Positions 10,827 through 22,379 of a stretch of DNA of 64,000 nt are shown piece by piece. Within the stretch, counting starts at the first letter, position 1. Each line of letters begins with the position of its first letter. A program made the translations under genes and the position numbers. Location of the stretch: positions 248,001 to 312,000 of the forward strand of contig NW_017265144.1 in NCBI RefSeq assembly GCF_001638985.1, given 5' to 3'. This stretch comes from Phycomyces blakesleeanus NRRL 1555(-). Lineage: Eukaryota > Mucoromycota > Mucoromycetes > Mucorales > Phycomycetaceae. The notes beneath the pieces were generated by a model. That model was not told the origin of the DNA and searched no databases. It worked only from the letters and a program-made list of their open reading frames with translations.

Positions 10827-12715
10827 CTGAGGATTGAGTAGCTTGCTGATTTGACCAAAGTATGAAAAGAAAAAGTCGGTGACGTTAATGAAATCGGCTG
10901 GACATTCATAACATGGTTTGTTTTGCATCAAAGACATTCGGGTGTTGGGTTTTGTGATCCAGAAGAATCCGACAAAACTTGCCACTTTTAAGATCAACTC
11001 TTATTTTATTGTTATTATTGTTATTATTATTATTTGGGCAGGAGAGGTATATATAGCAGCCTCACCTAACCGCAGTAGAGTCCACATGAATGCAGTATAA
11101 CATGTTTACTCTTCTAGGATCGATTAAAGCACAAAGTCTACGAGATTCTTTTGTGATTGTCTCATGAATGCAAGGAAAGTTTTCTGTGTCAATAATTGTA
11201 GTCCTTTTAGGGTTGTATCCTTGGGTAGTGTTAATGACCTGCTTAATAATTGAAACACGAACACGAACACGATCTGGATGTATTGTTCTTCTGAACTTTG
11301 AATATCTCGCTGGTTAAGTTGGTCATCCTTTTCGCAAAAAATGTCTAGCTTTGTTCATGAATATTCTCCATACTTCCGTCAAGGCTTGAAGACACAGAAT
11401 AAATGCTAATATACCCACATCATTAAAGGCTAGCTCTGACAAGCATAAGACGTCAAATATTTGCCATTCAGATACAGCACTAAGAACTGCGATAAATTTA
11501 GTGAAAAGAAATAGGTAAAGTAAAGTATCGATATATAGCTTTAGATAGAGTCTTTTGGTAGAGACTATATTAATGTTGATCTATAAAACACTGCAAAAGT
11601 ATATCCAAGAAGTGTTCCAGAGACAGTGTAACTAGGCAACAAAAGCAGACAAACTGCTTTAGGAGGATGGGTCGAATACGTATTCAACTGGCTAGAGGGT
11701 AGGCGAAAAGACTCGTTTGGGGTTTAAACATCCGTCACATGTAAATCAAATCAATATATTCACCCAATAGCTCTATGATGTCTTATTATAAAAACTTGTA
11801 TGTTTTGCATCAAAAGGCGTATCTACGGAGATTACAAGACCCAAGTTACCCTGTTCTTTTTTCTTTTTTCTTTTTTTTTTCACACACGCCGTCTGTATAA
11901 AGGCATATTATATTTAATGGCTGAATACCATCCCCCTAAAAAATAAATTGTTGTTTGAAATATTAGATTCCCGTTTTAAATTTTTCCCACCCATCTTAAT
12001 ACTCACTCCCCCTCTCACCTAAAGAGAGTCCTTTTTTCTTTCTTTTTTACATATATAATATTTTAAAGAAGAAGTGTAGGTACAGATATCATATTTTGGT
12101 ATCTTCTTTAGCTGTTTGGTGTAGACTTTAGAGTGTTATAGATAGTCTTTTGTGAGTTCATTTATCGATCGCAAGCCATACTATGTTTGATTGATTGATT
12201 GATTGTTTGTTTGTTTTTCTTTCTTTATACAGCCTTCATATGATTGTGCAACATTTTTTAAAAGCCAATTTGATTGATGCTAAAATTTGATTGGCTATTA
12301 ATGGCACTAGATATATGAGCCCATGTAATTTGATTCAAAATCCAAGTATTTATGAAATCCTCTACTATCATCAAACTAATGAGTTGTTCTGGCCATTAAA
12401 ATAATTTCTATTGATTTATATCCTCACAGTAATTATGAACCCCCCCTCCCCATCAAGGTGGCCAAACTAATGAATTCTATTGGCTAAACCAAAATTATTA
12501 TTATAAGTTTTTATTTAGTCTTCACATGCTAATTGCAACACAGCCCTTGCCAATAAACTACTACATACTGTGGTTACTGATTTTTTTGATACAGACAAAT
12601 GATAGCTAAAGAGAGACAGAACAAGAGAAAAAGAAAAAGAAAACAAAAAAAAGTAATAAAAGGACAAGGAAATGTATGGCAGTATTTTTTTTTTCTCTTT
12701 TCTTTTCTTTGCACA
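10827..12715. other. Intergenic, gene-poor
   Basis: About 1.9 kb with no supported exon. It contains an ATT-rich stretch near 11010-11035, a pyrimidine tract near 11860-11880 and a GATT/GTTT tetranucleotide run near 12186-12215. The pyrimidine tract at 12690-12715 ending CACAG looks like a splice acceptor, so the next gene may have a further upstream non-coding or short exon here. Confidence 0.4.
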
Positions 12716-12726
12716 GCTTCAACATA

Positions 12727-14265
12727 ATGAGCAACATCAGCGACATCAGCAGCATCAGCAGCAACAACCGCAACAACAGCTTCAACAGCATTAGCAGCAT
12801 TAGCAGCAACAACAGCTTCAACAGCTTCAACAACAACAACAACAACAACAACAGCTTCAACAGCAACAACAGCGACAATGGAATCTTCAACAGATCCATT
12901 AGCACAATCTCCCCCCTCCCATCCGTGGGAGGTTATAATCCTTCCCCCTCCCCCTCTCCTTCCCCCTCCCCCTCTCCTTCCCCCTCTCCCTCACCTTCTA
13001 CAATTTTTTCCGTTTCCTCCCCCTCCTCATCACCCCCCTCCTCATATTCCGTTCGTTCGTCTGCTTCGTCGCTGGAGTCACGCCAGCGTTCGAATGCCCC
13101 CTCCCCCTCCTCTCTCTCTCGCTCACCTTCCTCTTCTTTCTCTTCCTCCTCCTCCTCGTCTTCTTTCTCTCTCTCCTCCTCTTCCTCATTCGTTCCTTAC
13201 TCCTCCTCCTCGTCATCTTATCTCTCTTCTCCTCTTCCTTCCTCTTCCTCCTCTTCTTCTCTTTCTTCTCTTCCATCCTCTCTCTCCTCCTCCTCTTCAT
13301 CTTCTTCATACGTTCCTTCATCTTTTGAAGAAGATGAAGTTTGTTCGGGTAAGTCTTGATTTATGTGTATATATGTATATAATATTAGATAAATGATAAA
13401 ATCCTAATCACAGCTTTATATACATATATACATATATAGCCCCAGTTGTACCAAAAGGTACAAAGAGAAAGTTGGATGAGTTGGAGGAGCTTGCCGAGTT
13501 GGCAATGGAGTACCGCCGTGTGTACAAGCGCACGGCGGTTAACAAACCGTTCAAGAAGTCTCCCCTCGGTTGTGAAGAAGACGGGGATCTCGGGCAGGCG
13601 CCAAAGAAACCTGCGCAAGTACTTTCAGTTGGTGGTAAGTAACTACTTATCTTTATACATATTTGTGTGTTTATTTATATATATATATGTCTAACAAATG
13701 CCTTTTCTTTTCTTCATTAGCGGTAACCACTGGAACGAAGCGGGGCTGCCCCGAGGACTTTGACGAAGACGAACGCGTCCCAAAGCGCGTCCTTCGTCAG
13801 ATCCTCGCTGATTACGAGGAACCCGTCCAGAAGGGCAAGACGGGCCTTCCATTGTCGAAGGCCCTCTACAGACGGGTTCTGAGTCAGGAGACCCAGGCGG
13901 CGGCGGTCCTGGCTATCACAGGGTGCCTCCACCCTAGAAAGTGTGAGGCAGTAAAGCCAGAAGAGGACGCCGCCGCTGTTACCGCCGTCTTCCAGGTGCC
14001 ACCATCAGCAGCATCATCATCAGCAGCAGCAGCATCATCAGCAGCAGCAGCAACAGCAACAGCAGCAGCATCATCAGCAGCAGCAGCATCATCGGCAGCA
14101 GCAGCATCATCGGCAGCAGCAGCATCATCGGCAGCAGCAGCATCATCAGCGGCAGCAGCATCATCAGCGGCAGCAGCATCATCAGCGGCAGCAGCATCAT
14201 CGGCAGCAGCAGCATCATCAGCGGCAGCAGCAGCATCAGCGGAAGCAGCAGCATCAACAACATAA
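12727..14265 (+). CDS. Low-complexity Ser/Asn- and Ala-rich protein of unknown function
   Basis: Three exons: 12727-13348, 13440-13634 and 13721-14265 (453 aa if the ATG at 12727 is used). Exon 1 encodes a long Asn/Ser then Ser-Pro and Ser-rich tract. Exon 2 and the first half of exon 3 encode normal-complexity basic/acidic sequence, each beginning with a GTKR motif (KGTKRKLDELEELAEL; TTGTKRGCPEDFDEDERVPK), and contain Lys/Arg clusters suggestive of a nuclear protein. Exon 3 ends in a roughly 80-residue Ala/Ser repeat built from CAGCAGCATCATCAG-like units. Conserved splice sites (GGTAAGT both times, phase 1) support a real gene. I do not recognise it; a transcriptional regulator would be a guess. 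An alternative first ATG lies at 12676 but is separated by an acceptor-like tract. Confidence 0.5.
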
Positions 14266-14389
14266 AAACCAGCGCTTTTGGTCTGGAGATTCTTTTCTCA
14301 AGAGCGGGAAAAAAAAGATGAAGAATCTCCAGACCATCCCCGGCAGAAGCAGAAGTTACTCCAATTAACTTCTTTATATACCTTATAGC

Positions 14390-14515
14390 AACAGGAAGCA
14401 ACAGATACCAATCTACTAACAAGCAACAGACTAATCTACTAACAAGCAACAGTTACTAATTTACTAACAAGCAACGGGAACTAACCTACTAACAAGCAAC
14501 GAGAACTAACCTTAC
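14390..14515. repeat. Minisatellite, CTACTAACAAGCAAC-type units
   Basis: Five or so imperfect tandem copies of a unit around 24-28 bp containing CTACTAACAAGCAACAG, just downstream of the low-complexity gene. Confidence 0.75.
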
Positions 14516-14561
14516 TGGCAACTAACTTGATTAGCAGAAACAGAAACAAAATCCGAAACCT

Positions 14562-14727
14562 GGATCAGTATTAGGATCAGTATTAGGATCAGTATTAGGA
14601 TCAGTATCAGGATCAGTATCAGGATCAGTATCAAGATCAGTATTAGGATCAGTATCAAGATCAAGATCAATGCCAGGGTCATGGATAAGGATATGATTAG
14701 GATCAGGGTCAGGGTCAGGGTCAGGAC
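14562..14727. repeat. 12-bp minisatellite (GGATCAGTATTA)
   Basis: About a dozen tandem copies of GGATCAGTATTA/GGATCAGTATCA, degrading to GGGTCA hexamers at the right end. The period is a multiple of three; read on the minus strand it gives an open Asn/Asp-Thr-Asp-Pro repeat. Confidence 0.85.
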
Positions 14728-15051
14728 CAGAAGGAAGGAAGGATAGATAAAATAAAAAAATTAGAATGTATATATATATATAAATAAATAAATATTATTT
14801 ATTTTATTATTTATTTTATTATTATTATTATGAGAGAAATATATCTATTTTACAATTGCGGCAACATAAGAATCGTTGGATTTACTATTGATACTATATT
14901 GTAATATGAATTAAGAGAATATTAATACTAATGAAGACCTAGAAGACCATAATATATGACTATATAAAAGTAGCTATTGTACGGCACCAATAGTGCTAGC
15001 ATTGGCATTGGCATTGGCATTGGCATTAATATAATAAATTTATACAAGAGC

Positions 15052-15087
<36 letters not shown>

Positions 15088-15464
15088 GAAAAGCATATAC
15101 GGCCGTTTATAAGAAAGTTCTTGAAAATGGAGCAACTTTACTTACCTAATGTTCTGGATGACACGAAACAAGAAATAATAATAACCAAAAAAGTTAATTT
15201 GTCATTTCATAAAAGCTAAGGATATCTTGATATAAATTACTACTTGCTTTGTCAGTTACGACTGTCCGTGCTGTGCTCGGTACAACAAGTAAAGTTGACG
15301 GCGAAGGGTTATGAGCAGAAAGGATACGGTATCTAAAGGGAATCCGAGGCACTATCGATATTCTACTGCGAAAAACAACATAAGATAGTAGTGCTCTATA
15401 CTGGCAGCATTTTGTGCCATTCGAAAATGATGACGAAGAAGAAGAACAAAGGGGAGTTGGAGTT
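14728..15464. other. Intergenic with simple repeats
   Basis: Contains GGCATT hexamers near 15002-15026 and CA/TA runs near 15052-15087. An 80-codon frame at 14977-15219 is mostly translated microsatellite. No gene supported. Confidence 0.45.
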
Positions 15465-15725
15465 TATGGTATACACACCACAATTGAGTGAAGAACAGAC
15501 TCCACAACCAAACACTGGTTCCTTATTGCTAATGAACCTGGCAAATTAACAATCTCCAGAACCGTTACTCACCAGACACATATACACTACACACTTACAC
15601 GGCAAATATTTGGATAGTAACAGATATAAGCAATATTATTTTATCTACTTAATAAATAACACTCTCACAGTATCTACTTTTCCTATTATTGAGATACTAA
15701 CCCATAAACAATCCCGAATACCTCA
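15465..15725 (+). repeat. LTR copy A
   Basis: Same family as the complete copy at 31383-31679: GGTATACACACCACAATTGA near the start and AATCCCGAATACCTCA at the end. The first bases read TATGG where the complete copy has TGTGG. The right flank is the same as at copy B; the left flank differs. Confidence 0.8.
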
Positions 15726-16310
15726 GAATATACGATAGGTTATGTAAAAAAAAATTCAATTGTATTTCGATTATATGTTTTATTTGCTATACTTTGCTAT
15801 AGGCTGATTTTAGACTTTATTTATTTTTTTACTACTCTTTTTGCTATACTCAATAATACTCTTTGGATCTTCGTCACATTTCCTCACCCAGTGTCGAGCT
15901 ACTCTTGGATTAATGTTCAATTTCTTGCCCTTGAGCTTAAAGGACTTGATGATATATTTATCAGTGTAGGAGATTTTCTGATGAGTACCCTCGTCTTTCC
16001 TTGCACTTTTTTTTGTAGTTTATTGAATGTATTATATACACAAAGGTCAGTTGGTCAAGACATCAAGCGGTGAGCTCAAGAGAGTCTAATAATGTTTAGG
16101 ATGACAATTGCAGCAACTCGGTTGTTGACAATGGGAACTTCTTTAAATATATTTTGGAAGTGAGCCTCCCAGATAACACTGAGAGCTTCCGAACAATGCT
16201 TGGGAATACTGTGGTATTGCGGACTGTGACTGACTACAAAAAAAAGGGAAGGAGATCGGAATGGACATTGTGGGCCTGGCTTGTCTTTAAAACATCCGTT
16301 TACAAACATT
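15726..16310 (-). pseudogene. Decayed transposase unit A (HTH fragment)
   Basis: Near-duplicate of the unit at 31685-32300. On the minus strand the segment at about 15810-15990 encodes part of a helix-turn-helix transposase N-terminus (..SYTDKYIIKSFKLK.. and ..NINPRVARHWVRKC.. in copy B), but here 42 bp are missing between two CAATTTCTT direct repeats. The segment 16081-16310 matches 32085-32290 and 33640-33850. No catalytic domain remains. Confidence 0.6.
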
Positions 16311-16325
16311 TCTTATAATTATAGT

Positions 16326-16562
16326 GTATTCCCTTTTTTTCTGTTCATAAATTAAGCACATGTGTATATGTACACATCAGATTGCATAAGATTTATTAAT
16401 CTAGAATCAGCACAGGTGCTGAGAAAACGTTCGTCACTACGATAAAGTAACTAATTGGGATCAAAAGAAAAGGTAGATGAGTAAAGCTGACAAGGTCTAA
16501 TAAGAAGAAAAGGTGAAATATCAATGCAAAGGTTTTAGCACTTGTGAAGCAAACTAACAGCG
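16326..16562 (-). repeat. Dispersed repeat, inverted copy of 10031-10260, with empty insertion site
   Basis: Reverse complement follows 10031-10260; at its edge the sequence reads CCATTTTACGCTGTTAGTTTGC, the uninterrupted version of the site where the 652-bp element sits at 9379-10030. Confidence 0.7.
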
Positions 16563-16574
16563 TAAAATGGAATA

Positions 16575-16768
16575 GTTGGTCTGAGAAGCCCAAAAGCTCA
16601 AAAAAAAATCCAAACAACTCTGAATGGCTAGTTCTTCTTTCATTGCCAATTGTATTGGAAAGATCATACCTTTGATTGAAGAAATGATATTATAAACATT
16701 TAATTTGATCTAATATGCATTTGAACTAATTTTGATCTTTGTTTTTGAGATTTTCGTCTGTCCAAACC
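16575..16768 (-). repeat. MITE copy 2
   Basis: Right end GTCTGTCCAAACC and left end GTTGGTCTGAG form imperfect inverted repeats; the interior shares ATTTGAACTA, CATATTAGAT and GGCTAGTTCTTCTTTCATT with copies 1 and 3. A further end-like sequence GTCTGTCCACACC lies at about 16864-16876, suggesting a nested or partial second copy. Confidence 0.65.
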
Positions 16769-17267
16769 ACGTTTTGAAAGTTCAAAAGTTTTGATCTTTT
16801 TTTTTGTTCTTTTATTAAAACTCTGATCCAATAATACGGCTAACATTTTTGAACCTTTTTTTTGTCTGTCCACACCAAATAACATCGTATAGTCTACTTT
16901 CATTATTATTATTATAATTCCAAGATTAATTACAATATGTACATGTGTACCTCAAAAACATCTTGATTACTACTATAATGTTTGGGTTACTTATTTTTCT
17001 TAGCAAATAGACTGTTTTGTACCATGCAATTCAAATAATCAGGTCAAAAACCTTATTTTCAATATGATTTATGCCGTTGGCCCTCAACAATTAAACAATC
17101 AAAAATAATAATAACTAAAAACTAAAAAGTTCTATTATGTATATATAAAAATGAAAGGTGTAGCGGTTTTATTAGTTAAACTGTAGCTGTCACAATCATA
17201 TTTATTGTTGTCCGACACTTACATTGGTTATAAGGCATCTGATTTAATTGTCAAAATCGAACTCATC
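16769..17267. other. Ku80 5' flank
   Basis: AT-rich; includes the extra MITE-like end at about 16864-16876. No exon seen upstream of the Ku80 ATG. Confidence 0.45.
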
Positions 17268-20200
17268 ATGACATATCAAAAGAAAGCAAATGTGTTTATA
17301 TTTGATGTTGGCTATTCTTGGAAGGATGTAATTCCAGGACATTCTAAGAGTATGCTTGAAGAAGCGCGACAAGTTATCAGAAAAAAACTTGAGGATAAGG
17401 TTGGCTCATACAAAATCATTGCCAAAGTTGCCAATCGGCGATTCTTATAATTAATAGATTTCGATTGGAAGAAAAACTGACATGACGGGTCTCATAGCAA
17501 TAGGCACACCAGGTAAGAAAATAAAAGAAATTATGCATACACATATATCATCCAAATAACTAATTACAAACCACACTTTCCGTACGTCTATGTGTGTTTT
17601 CTTTTATTTATTTGCATCAGAAACGGATAATTCACTGGCAAGTCAATTTCCAGGCGAATATAAGAATATTTCCACAATTGAAGAAATAAAGCAACCCACA
17701 GTCAAGACAGTACAAAAACTATTCAATATAGAATTATCTGAAAGCAAGGAAACAACTGCTGATGGTAATATTAAATTGAACGGTGTTTTTGTGAATATAT
17801 ATATGAAATGATCTACAACATAATATTGTTATGTATCTATAGCTCTGGATGCTCTTATTTTGGCTATCGACATGATCGTCTGCTATTGCAGGAAGCTCAA
17901 ATACGATAAGCATATATATTTAATGACAGATACAAGAGTCCCGATCAGCTGGATGGAAAATCACGAAATTATATCAATGCTGGAAACACATTCCATAAGT
18001 TTAACCGTTGTGTAAGTTTATATATACATAAGGAAGCATTTAAATAAAGAGTTAGATATTCACTATGGTATATTTTAGCTGCGCTGGGTCCAACATGCCT
18101 TACACAAACCAAGTATGTATATGTATATGTATATTCTCCTTTAATATACTTATTCATTTATATATATATATAGAATATGAATGAAAATGAGAAAAAATGG
18201 ATAGAGATTATATCTAGACTAGGACCACCGTCTTCTTTTTGCAGCTTCGAAAAAGAATATGAGTTTGCGGACACTATCAACAAAAAAATCGTAAGAGCTT
18301 CACCATGCTTCCGTGGTAACATAATATTAGGTGATCCAGCAAATAGCCCTGATAATGGATTATACGTGAGCGCCCATATGTTTATACGCTCGGATCTCAT
18401 TTCACGCAAGAGTGGAACAAAATGTTACGTTCCTTCATATCCGGTCGATGCAGAAGATGGAAAAAACATACACCCAGTGAAAGCAGAAACCAACTACAGA
18501 ACTATTACGCTCGAGGAACTGGAAAAGAAATTCAATGCTCAAAATGATTTTGATCCAGAAGAAGAGCAACAAGGGGAAGATGAAGAAGGCCTGACGAGCA
18601 GTGACTCGGATAATCAGCAAAAGGACACTGTAAACTCAAAAGATATTATGAAAGCATATATTCTTGGCAAAACACTGGTTCCGGTCTCCAAAGAGCAACA
18701 GGATATGTTCAAGGTGGTTACATCACCTGGATTATATGTTATTAAATTCATTGATTCAGAAAAGGTATATTTTGAAAACAAAATATATGGTTTAAGCTAT
18801 CTTAATTTCCCTGCTGGTCAATTTCTATTGCATAAATCATAAATAGTTTCCTGAAACCTATAAACTGTCCAAAGTATACACAGTTACAGCAGGATCAGTA
18901 GATGCCAAGGAGGCTGCCACTGTTATCACGGCTTTGGCAAAGGCCATGGAGGAAACAAAATCTGTTGCAGTAGTCAGATTTACTAATAAGCCTGAGTCTC
19001 CTCCAAAGCTCGGCGTTCTGTTTCCTTTGGTTGAAGAAAAGGTGGCTACATTATACTTTGTAGAGGTAAGAATAACAGCAAAAAAATTAAATAAAAAGTA
19101 ATACCAAAGTTGAATACAAAGAATTTATTATTATTGTTATTATTTTCTTAGGCACCATTTAGTAATGATCTAAAGCCTATTCCTGAAGCAATAGAAGAGG
19201 CTCTTAAACCCAAAGATAATGAAGAAAGCAAAAATGCGTCAAATATAGCCAAGTTGGAGATCATGGAGAAACTTGTTGAGAGTATGTCACTTATGGAAGT
19301 CAGAAAAGACAAGGATGGGTATGTTAAAGTATATAGATACAAAAGAACTTTTGTTGACTGATTTTTGGTTTTGTAAAGAAATCCGTGTGAGCATGTAGTA
19401 CCAGAGAATATCTTCAATCCGAATATTTGGAGAGTTTCAGAAACAATCCGTAGAAGGGCTATTGATGGGAAAGCAACTATTCCTGATCTCCATCACAGTA
19501 TTAAAGAGCAAATTACGGTCTTACCAGAATTTGTCGAAAAAACAAAAGAATTGGGAAAACAAATTAAGGAAATTTTCAATATTGAAAAAGGTAAGCAACA
19601 ACTGTTAATTTTTCTTATATATATATATTATAAAATACGATGTTTATTGACAAGTACATTTAAAAGTGGAAACTCCTGACGATACTAAGGAAAGGCATTA
19701 CGGTGCTCTGAGAGAAGAGAAGATCAAAACGAGAAAGGAAGATGAAGACCACATCTCCCCTACCGATACTGGCGACATTGAACAAAACCAGCATATTACC
19801 AAGAAAATGAAGATGGATAATGGAAGTGCATTTGATACCAAAAACTATGAAGTCTTGCGTAAAGATGTGAAAGAGGTTTCTATTGAAGATCCAGTCGACG
19901 ACTTTAAGGCAATGGTTGCAAATCCAGACCAGGATTTGGTAGAAGAAGGTTAGAGAGATGAATATGCACTATAAATTAGCGAAATACACACACATGTATG
20001 AAAGTTACTGATATTTATGGGTGTATGTATTTTGCGTACAACCTTTTCTTTCTTTCTTTTTAGCCTTTAAGCAAATAAGTGATATAGTGATTCACTTGGT
20101 TTCTACATCTTTTGGTGACCAATACTATAAAAAAGTAATCAGTTGCCTTGACTGTATGCGCAATGTAGCTATACAGGTAGTTACAATATATATTGCTTAT

Positions 20201-20664
20201 ATATACATATACATACATATATATATATAATAGTACCTACCCTAACCAATGTGCTCTAAGGATTTCGAGGGAGAATCGTTTAACAGGTGTTTGCATAAAA
20301 TAAAGTCAATTTGTGATCTTTCAAATCCAGCCTCAAAACGTCTAGATTTCTGGGAAATGCTCAAGAAAACAGACATTACTCCTCTTACCAAAGATGAGAC
20401 TGGATCTTCCAATGTGACCGAAGCGGAGGCAAAGAAGGTAAATTTGCTCCCATAATAATACATATATTCTTTACTAACTAACTGTACCTTCTAGTTTATG
20501 GAAGAAATTGATACCACAGATATGGAACCAAATATTCAGACTAAAAAATCGTACATTGCCACCGATGATCTTGTAAGACGAAAAATTATATTAAAAAGCA
20601 TACATAAAACTAATCATAATAATAATAATCGATTCCAAATTATGTTTAGCTTGATCTATTCTAG
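17268..20664 (+). CDS. KU80: Ku80 (XRCC5), DNA end-binding subunit with Ku_PK_bind-type domain
   Basis: Fourteen exons: 17268-17399, 17458-17512, 17621-17764, 17843-18011, 18079-18112, 18174-18764, 18847-19065, 19152-19318, 19379-19590, 19667-19948, 20064-20176, 20261-20437, 20495-20572 and 20650-20664 (795 aa). With Ku70 it rings DNA ends and starts non-homologous end joining. Seen in order: vWA domain (NVFIFDVG; GRKTDMTGLIAIGTPETDN; LDALILAIDMI; YLMTDTRVP); Ku core beta-barrel (MKAYILGKTLVPVSKEQQ, then VRFTNKPESPPKLGVLFPL); C-terminal arm (FNPNIWRVSETIRRRAIDG); acidic linker; a helical Ku_PK_bind-type domain in exons 11-13 (FNRCLHKIKSICDL, DFWEMLKK, EAEAKKFMEE); and the tail DDLLDLF from the last 15-nt exon. 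The acceptors of exons 12 and 14 and the GTTGGC donor of exon 1 are the least certain. A frame opening upstream of 17268 uses TTG. Confidence 0.9.
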
Positions 20665-20891
20665 TGTTCTTTCCTATTGCCAACAAGACGTATGATTTCC
20701 TTGTCTTTATGCACGTTGAAAGTGAAAAATAAAACTAAAAATATTATTGGTAGCAAAACCCTTTTTTTTCTTTTTAAAAAAAATCCAATAAATTACAAGC
20801 AACACTTTGCTTTGCTAAATCTTAAATTTGATAGCCGTCAAACTCAATACACAATTTATTTCATTATTTTATTTCTCTTTAAAATCTTGTC

Positions 20892-22237
20892 ATGGAATTG
20901 ACAAATGGGCTCGTGAATACATTGTTGGCAAATACAACATGTGGATCATTTGCATTGATTTACATTGCCGGCTTTTATCTTTTTCGGGATGCATCAGCTA
21001 ATCTTTCTCGAGATCATCCAAAAACTATTGCCTCCCGTATAAAGTCAGTCATCCTAGCATCTATTGTCATTCCAATAATCGTATGGAGTGAGCTTTATAT
21101 GAGTGGTACATTTGGAAATGTAATACGATCATTCGAGATCAATATTTGCTTATTCTATTAGTTGTAAAATGTTATCTTTTTTTTTCCTTGTCTCACAATC
21201 ATTTTCTTTTTTAGATGTCTATTAAGAATCAGATCTCATCAATGTCCATCAGATTGGGTCTTTATGACCCAACTAATTCATGGCACATTATTCATATAAT
21301 TTCTCCACTTTTACTGACTATGATTCTGTTTCTCGGGCCATTAACTTTGTTGTGGTTTGAGGAAGAACTTCCATTCCAACAAAACTTCAACTTTCAAAAA
21401 GATGCTGTCGAACATCTCCGTTCATTAGAAGGTCAACGAAATTATATCGCTGTAAGTGTGATTAAAGATATATATATATATAGAATATTACTTTTTTTTC
21501 TTCAAAAAATATATTGAACGATGACATTTTCTAGGCTCCTTTTACAGAAGAGTTTGTCTTTCGTGCTTGTGAGATTGCATTGTTATATCAAGCCGGGCAT
21601 TCAAAAAAGTATCTGATTTTCATCTCGCCCATTTGGTTTGGAACAGGTAATAGATATAGATATGGATTTGCGGTTGTGATTATCAAATACATGTATATTT
21701 ATGTATTTGGATGGACTTTAGCTCACTTGCACCACGTATGGGAAAAGTATCGCCAGTATGGATCTAATAAGAAAGCTTTGAAGCGAGCACTCCTGTCTTC
21801 CAGTAAGTAATCTGTATATAAGTATATAGATGAAATTTTTCTGACAAATGTCTTGGTAATCTAGGTTTTCAGTTTGCCTATACCACTGTATTTGGATGGT
21901 ATGCAAGTTTTGTTTTTGTGCGCACGGGCAGTGTGTGGCCTCCCTTCTTGTGCCATTCGTTTTGCAATATGATGGGATTTCCTAACGTTGAGGGTATTTC
22001 GTACCAAAAGAAATGGGAGCAGATAGGTAAGTTAAGTTAATATATGTGGGCAAGATAAATTATTATTACTATTATTATTATTATTTTGCCTATTTAGCCC
22101 AAGTTATTGTCTATTTACATGTACATATGGTTGATCTAGTTATTTGGGCAAACTATATTGTCGGCGTAATTTTGTTTTATAATCTTATTTATTATCTTAC
22201 TCCTTCTGCTTCTCAGAGCGGGTCTATTTACTGGTAA
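20892..22237 (+). CDS. RCE1: CAAX prenyl protease 2 (Rce1)
   Basis: Six exons: 20892-21119, 21215-21451, 21535-21646, 21722-21802, 21865-22026 and 22098-22237 (319 aa, normal size). It is an endoplasmic reticulum multi-pass protease that removes the last three residues of prenylated CAAX proteins such as Ras. Seen: the glutamate pair EEFVFR (E-E-x3-R) after APFT, the histidine of AHLHH, and the HSFCN (H-x3-N) motif followed by MMGFP, the three catalytic elements of the ABI/CPBP family in the right order; at least six hydrophobic segments. All junctions are GT-AG and keep frame. It follows Ku80 on the same strand, 227 bp apart. Confidence 0.93.
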
Positions 22238-22379
22238 AGAAGCATTATTATTATGCTACCTTCTTTTTATTATTATTATCGTTTCATTTTCATTTTCATT
22301 TTAATTTTTTCATTTTATATCAAGCAAGTCCTTCATATATTATTATTACTATTATTATTTGTTACGGTTCCTGTTGTCT

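Noticed and set aside
12606..12905. Poly-Leu minus-strand frame
   Set aside because: Reverse reading of CAA/CAG repeats; no plausible protein.
13979..14449. Leu/Met-rich minus-strand frame
   Set aside because: Reverse reading of the CAGCAT repeat of the low-complexity gene.
17205..17450. Upstream start for Ku80
   Set aside because: The extended frame begins with TTG; the first ATG (17268) gives a normal Ku80 N-terminus.
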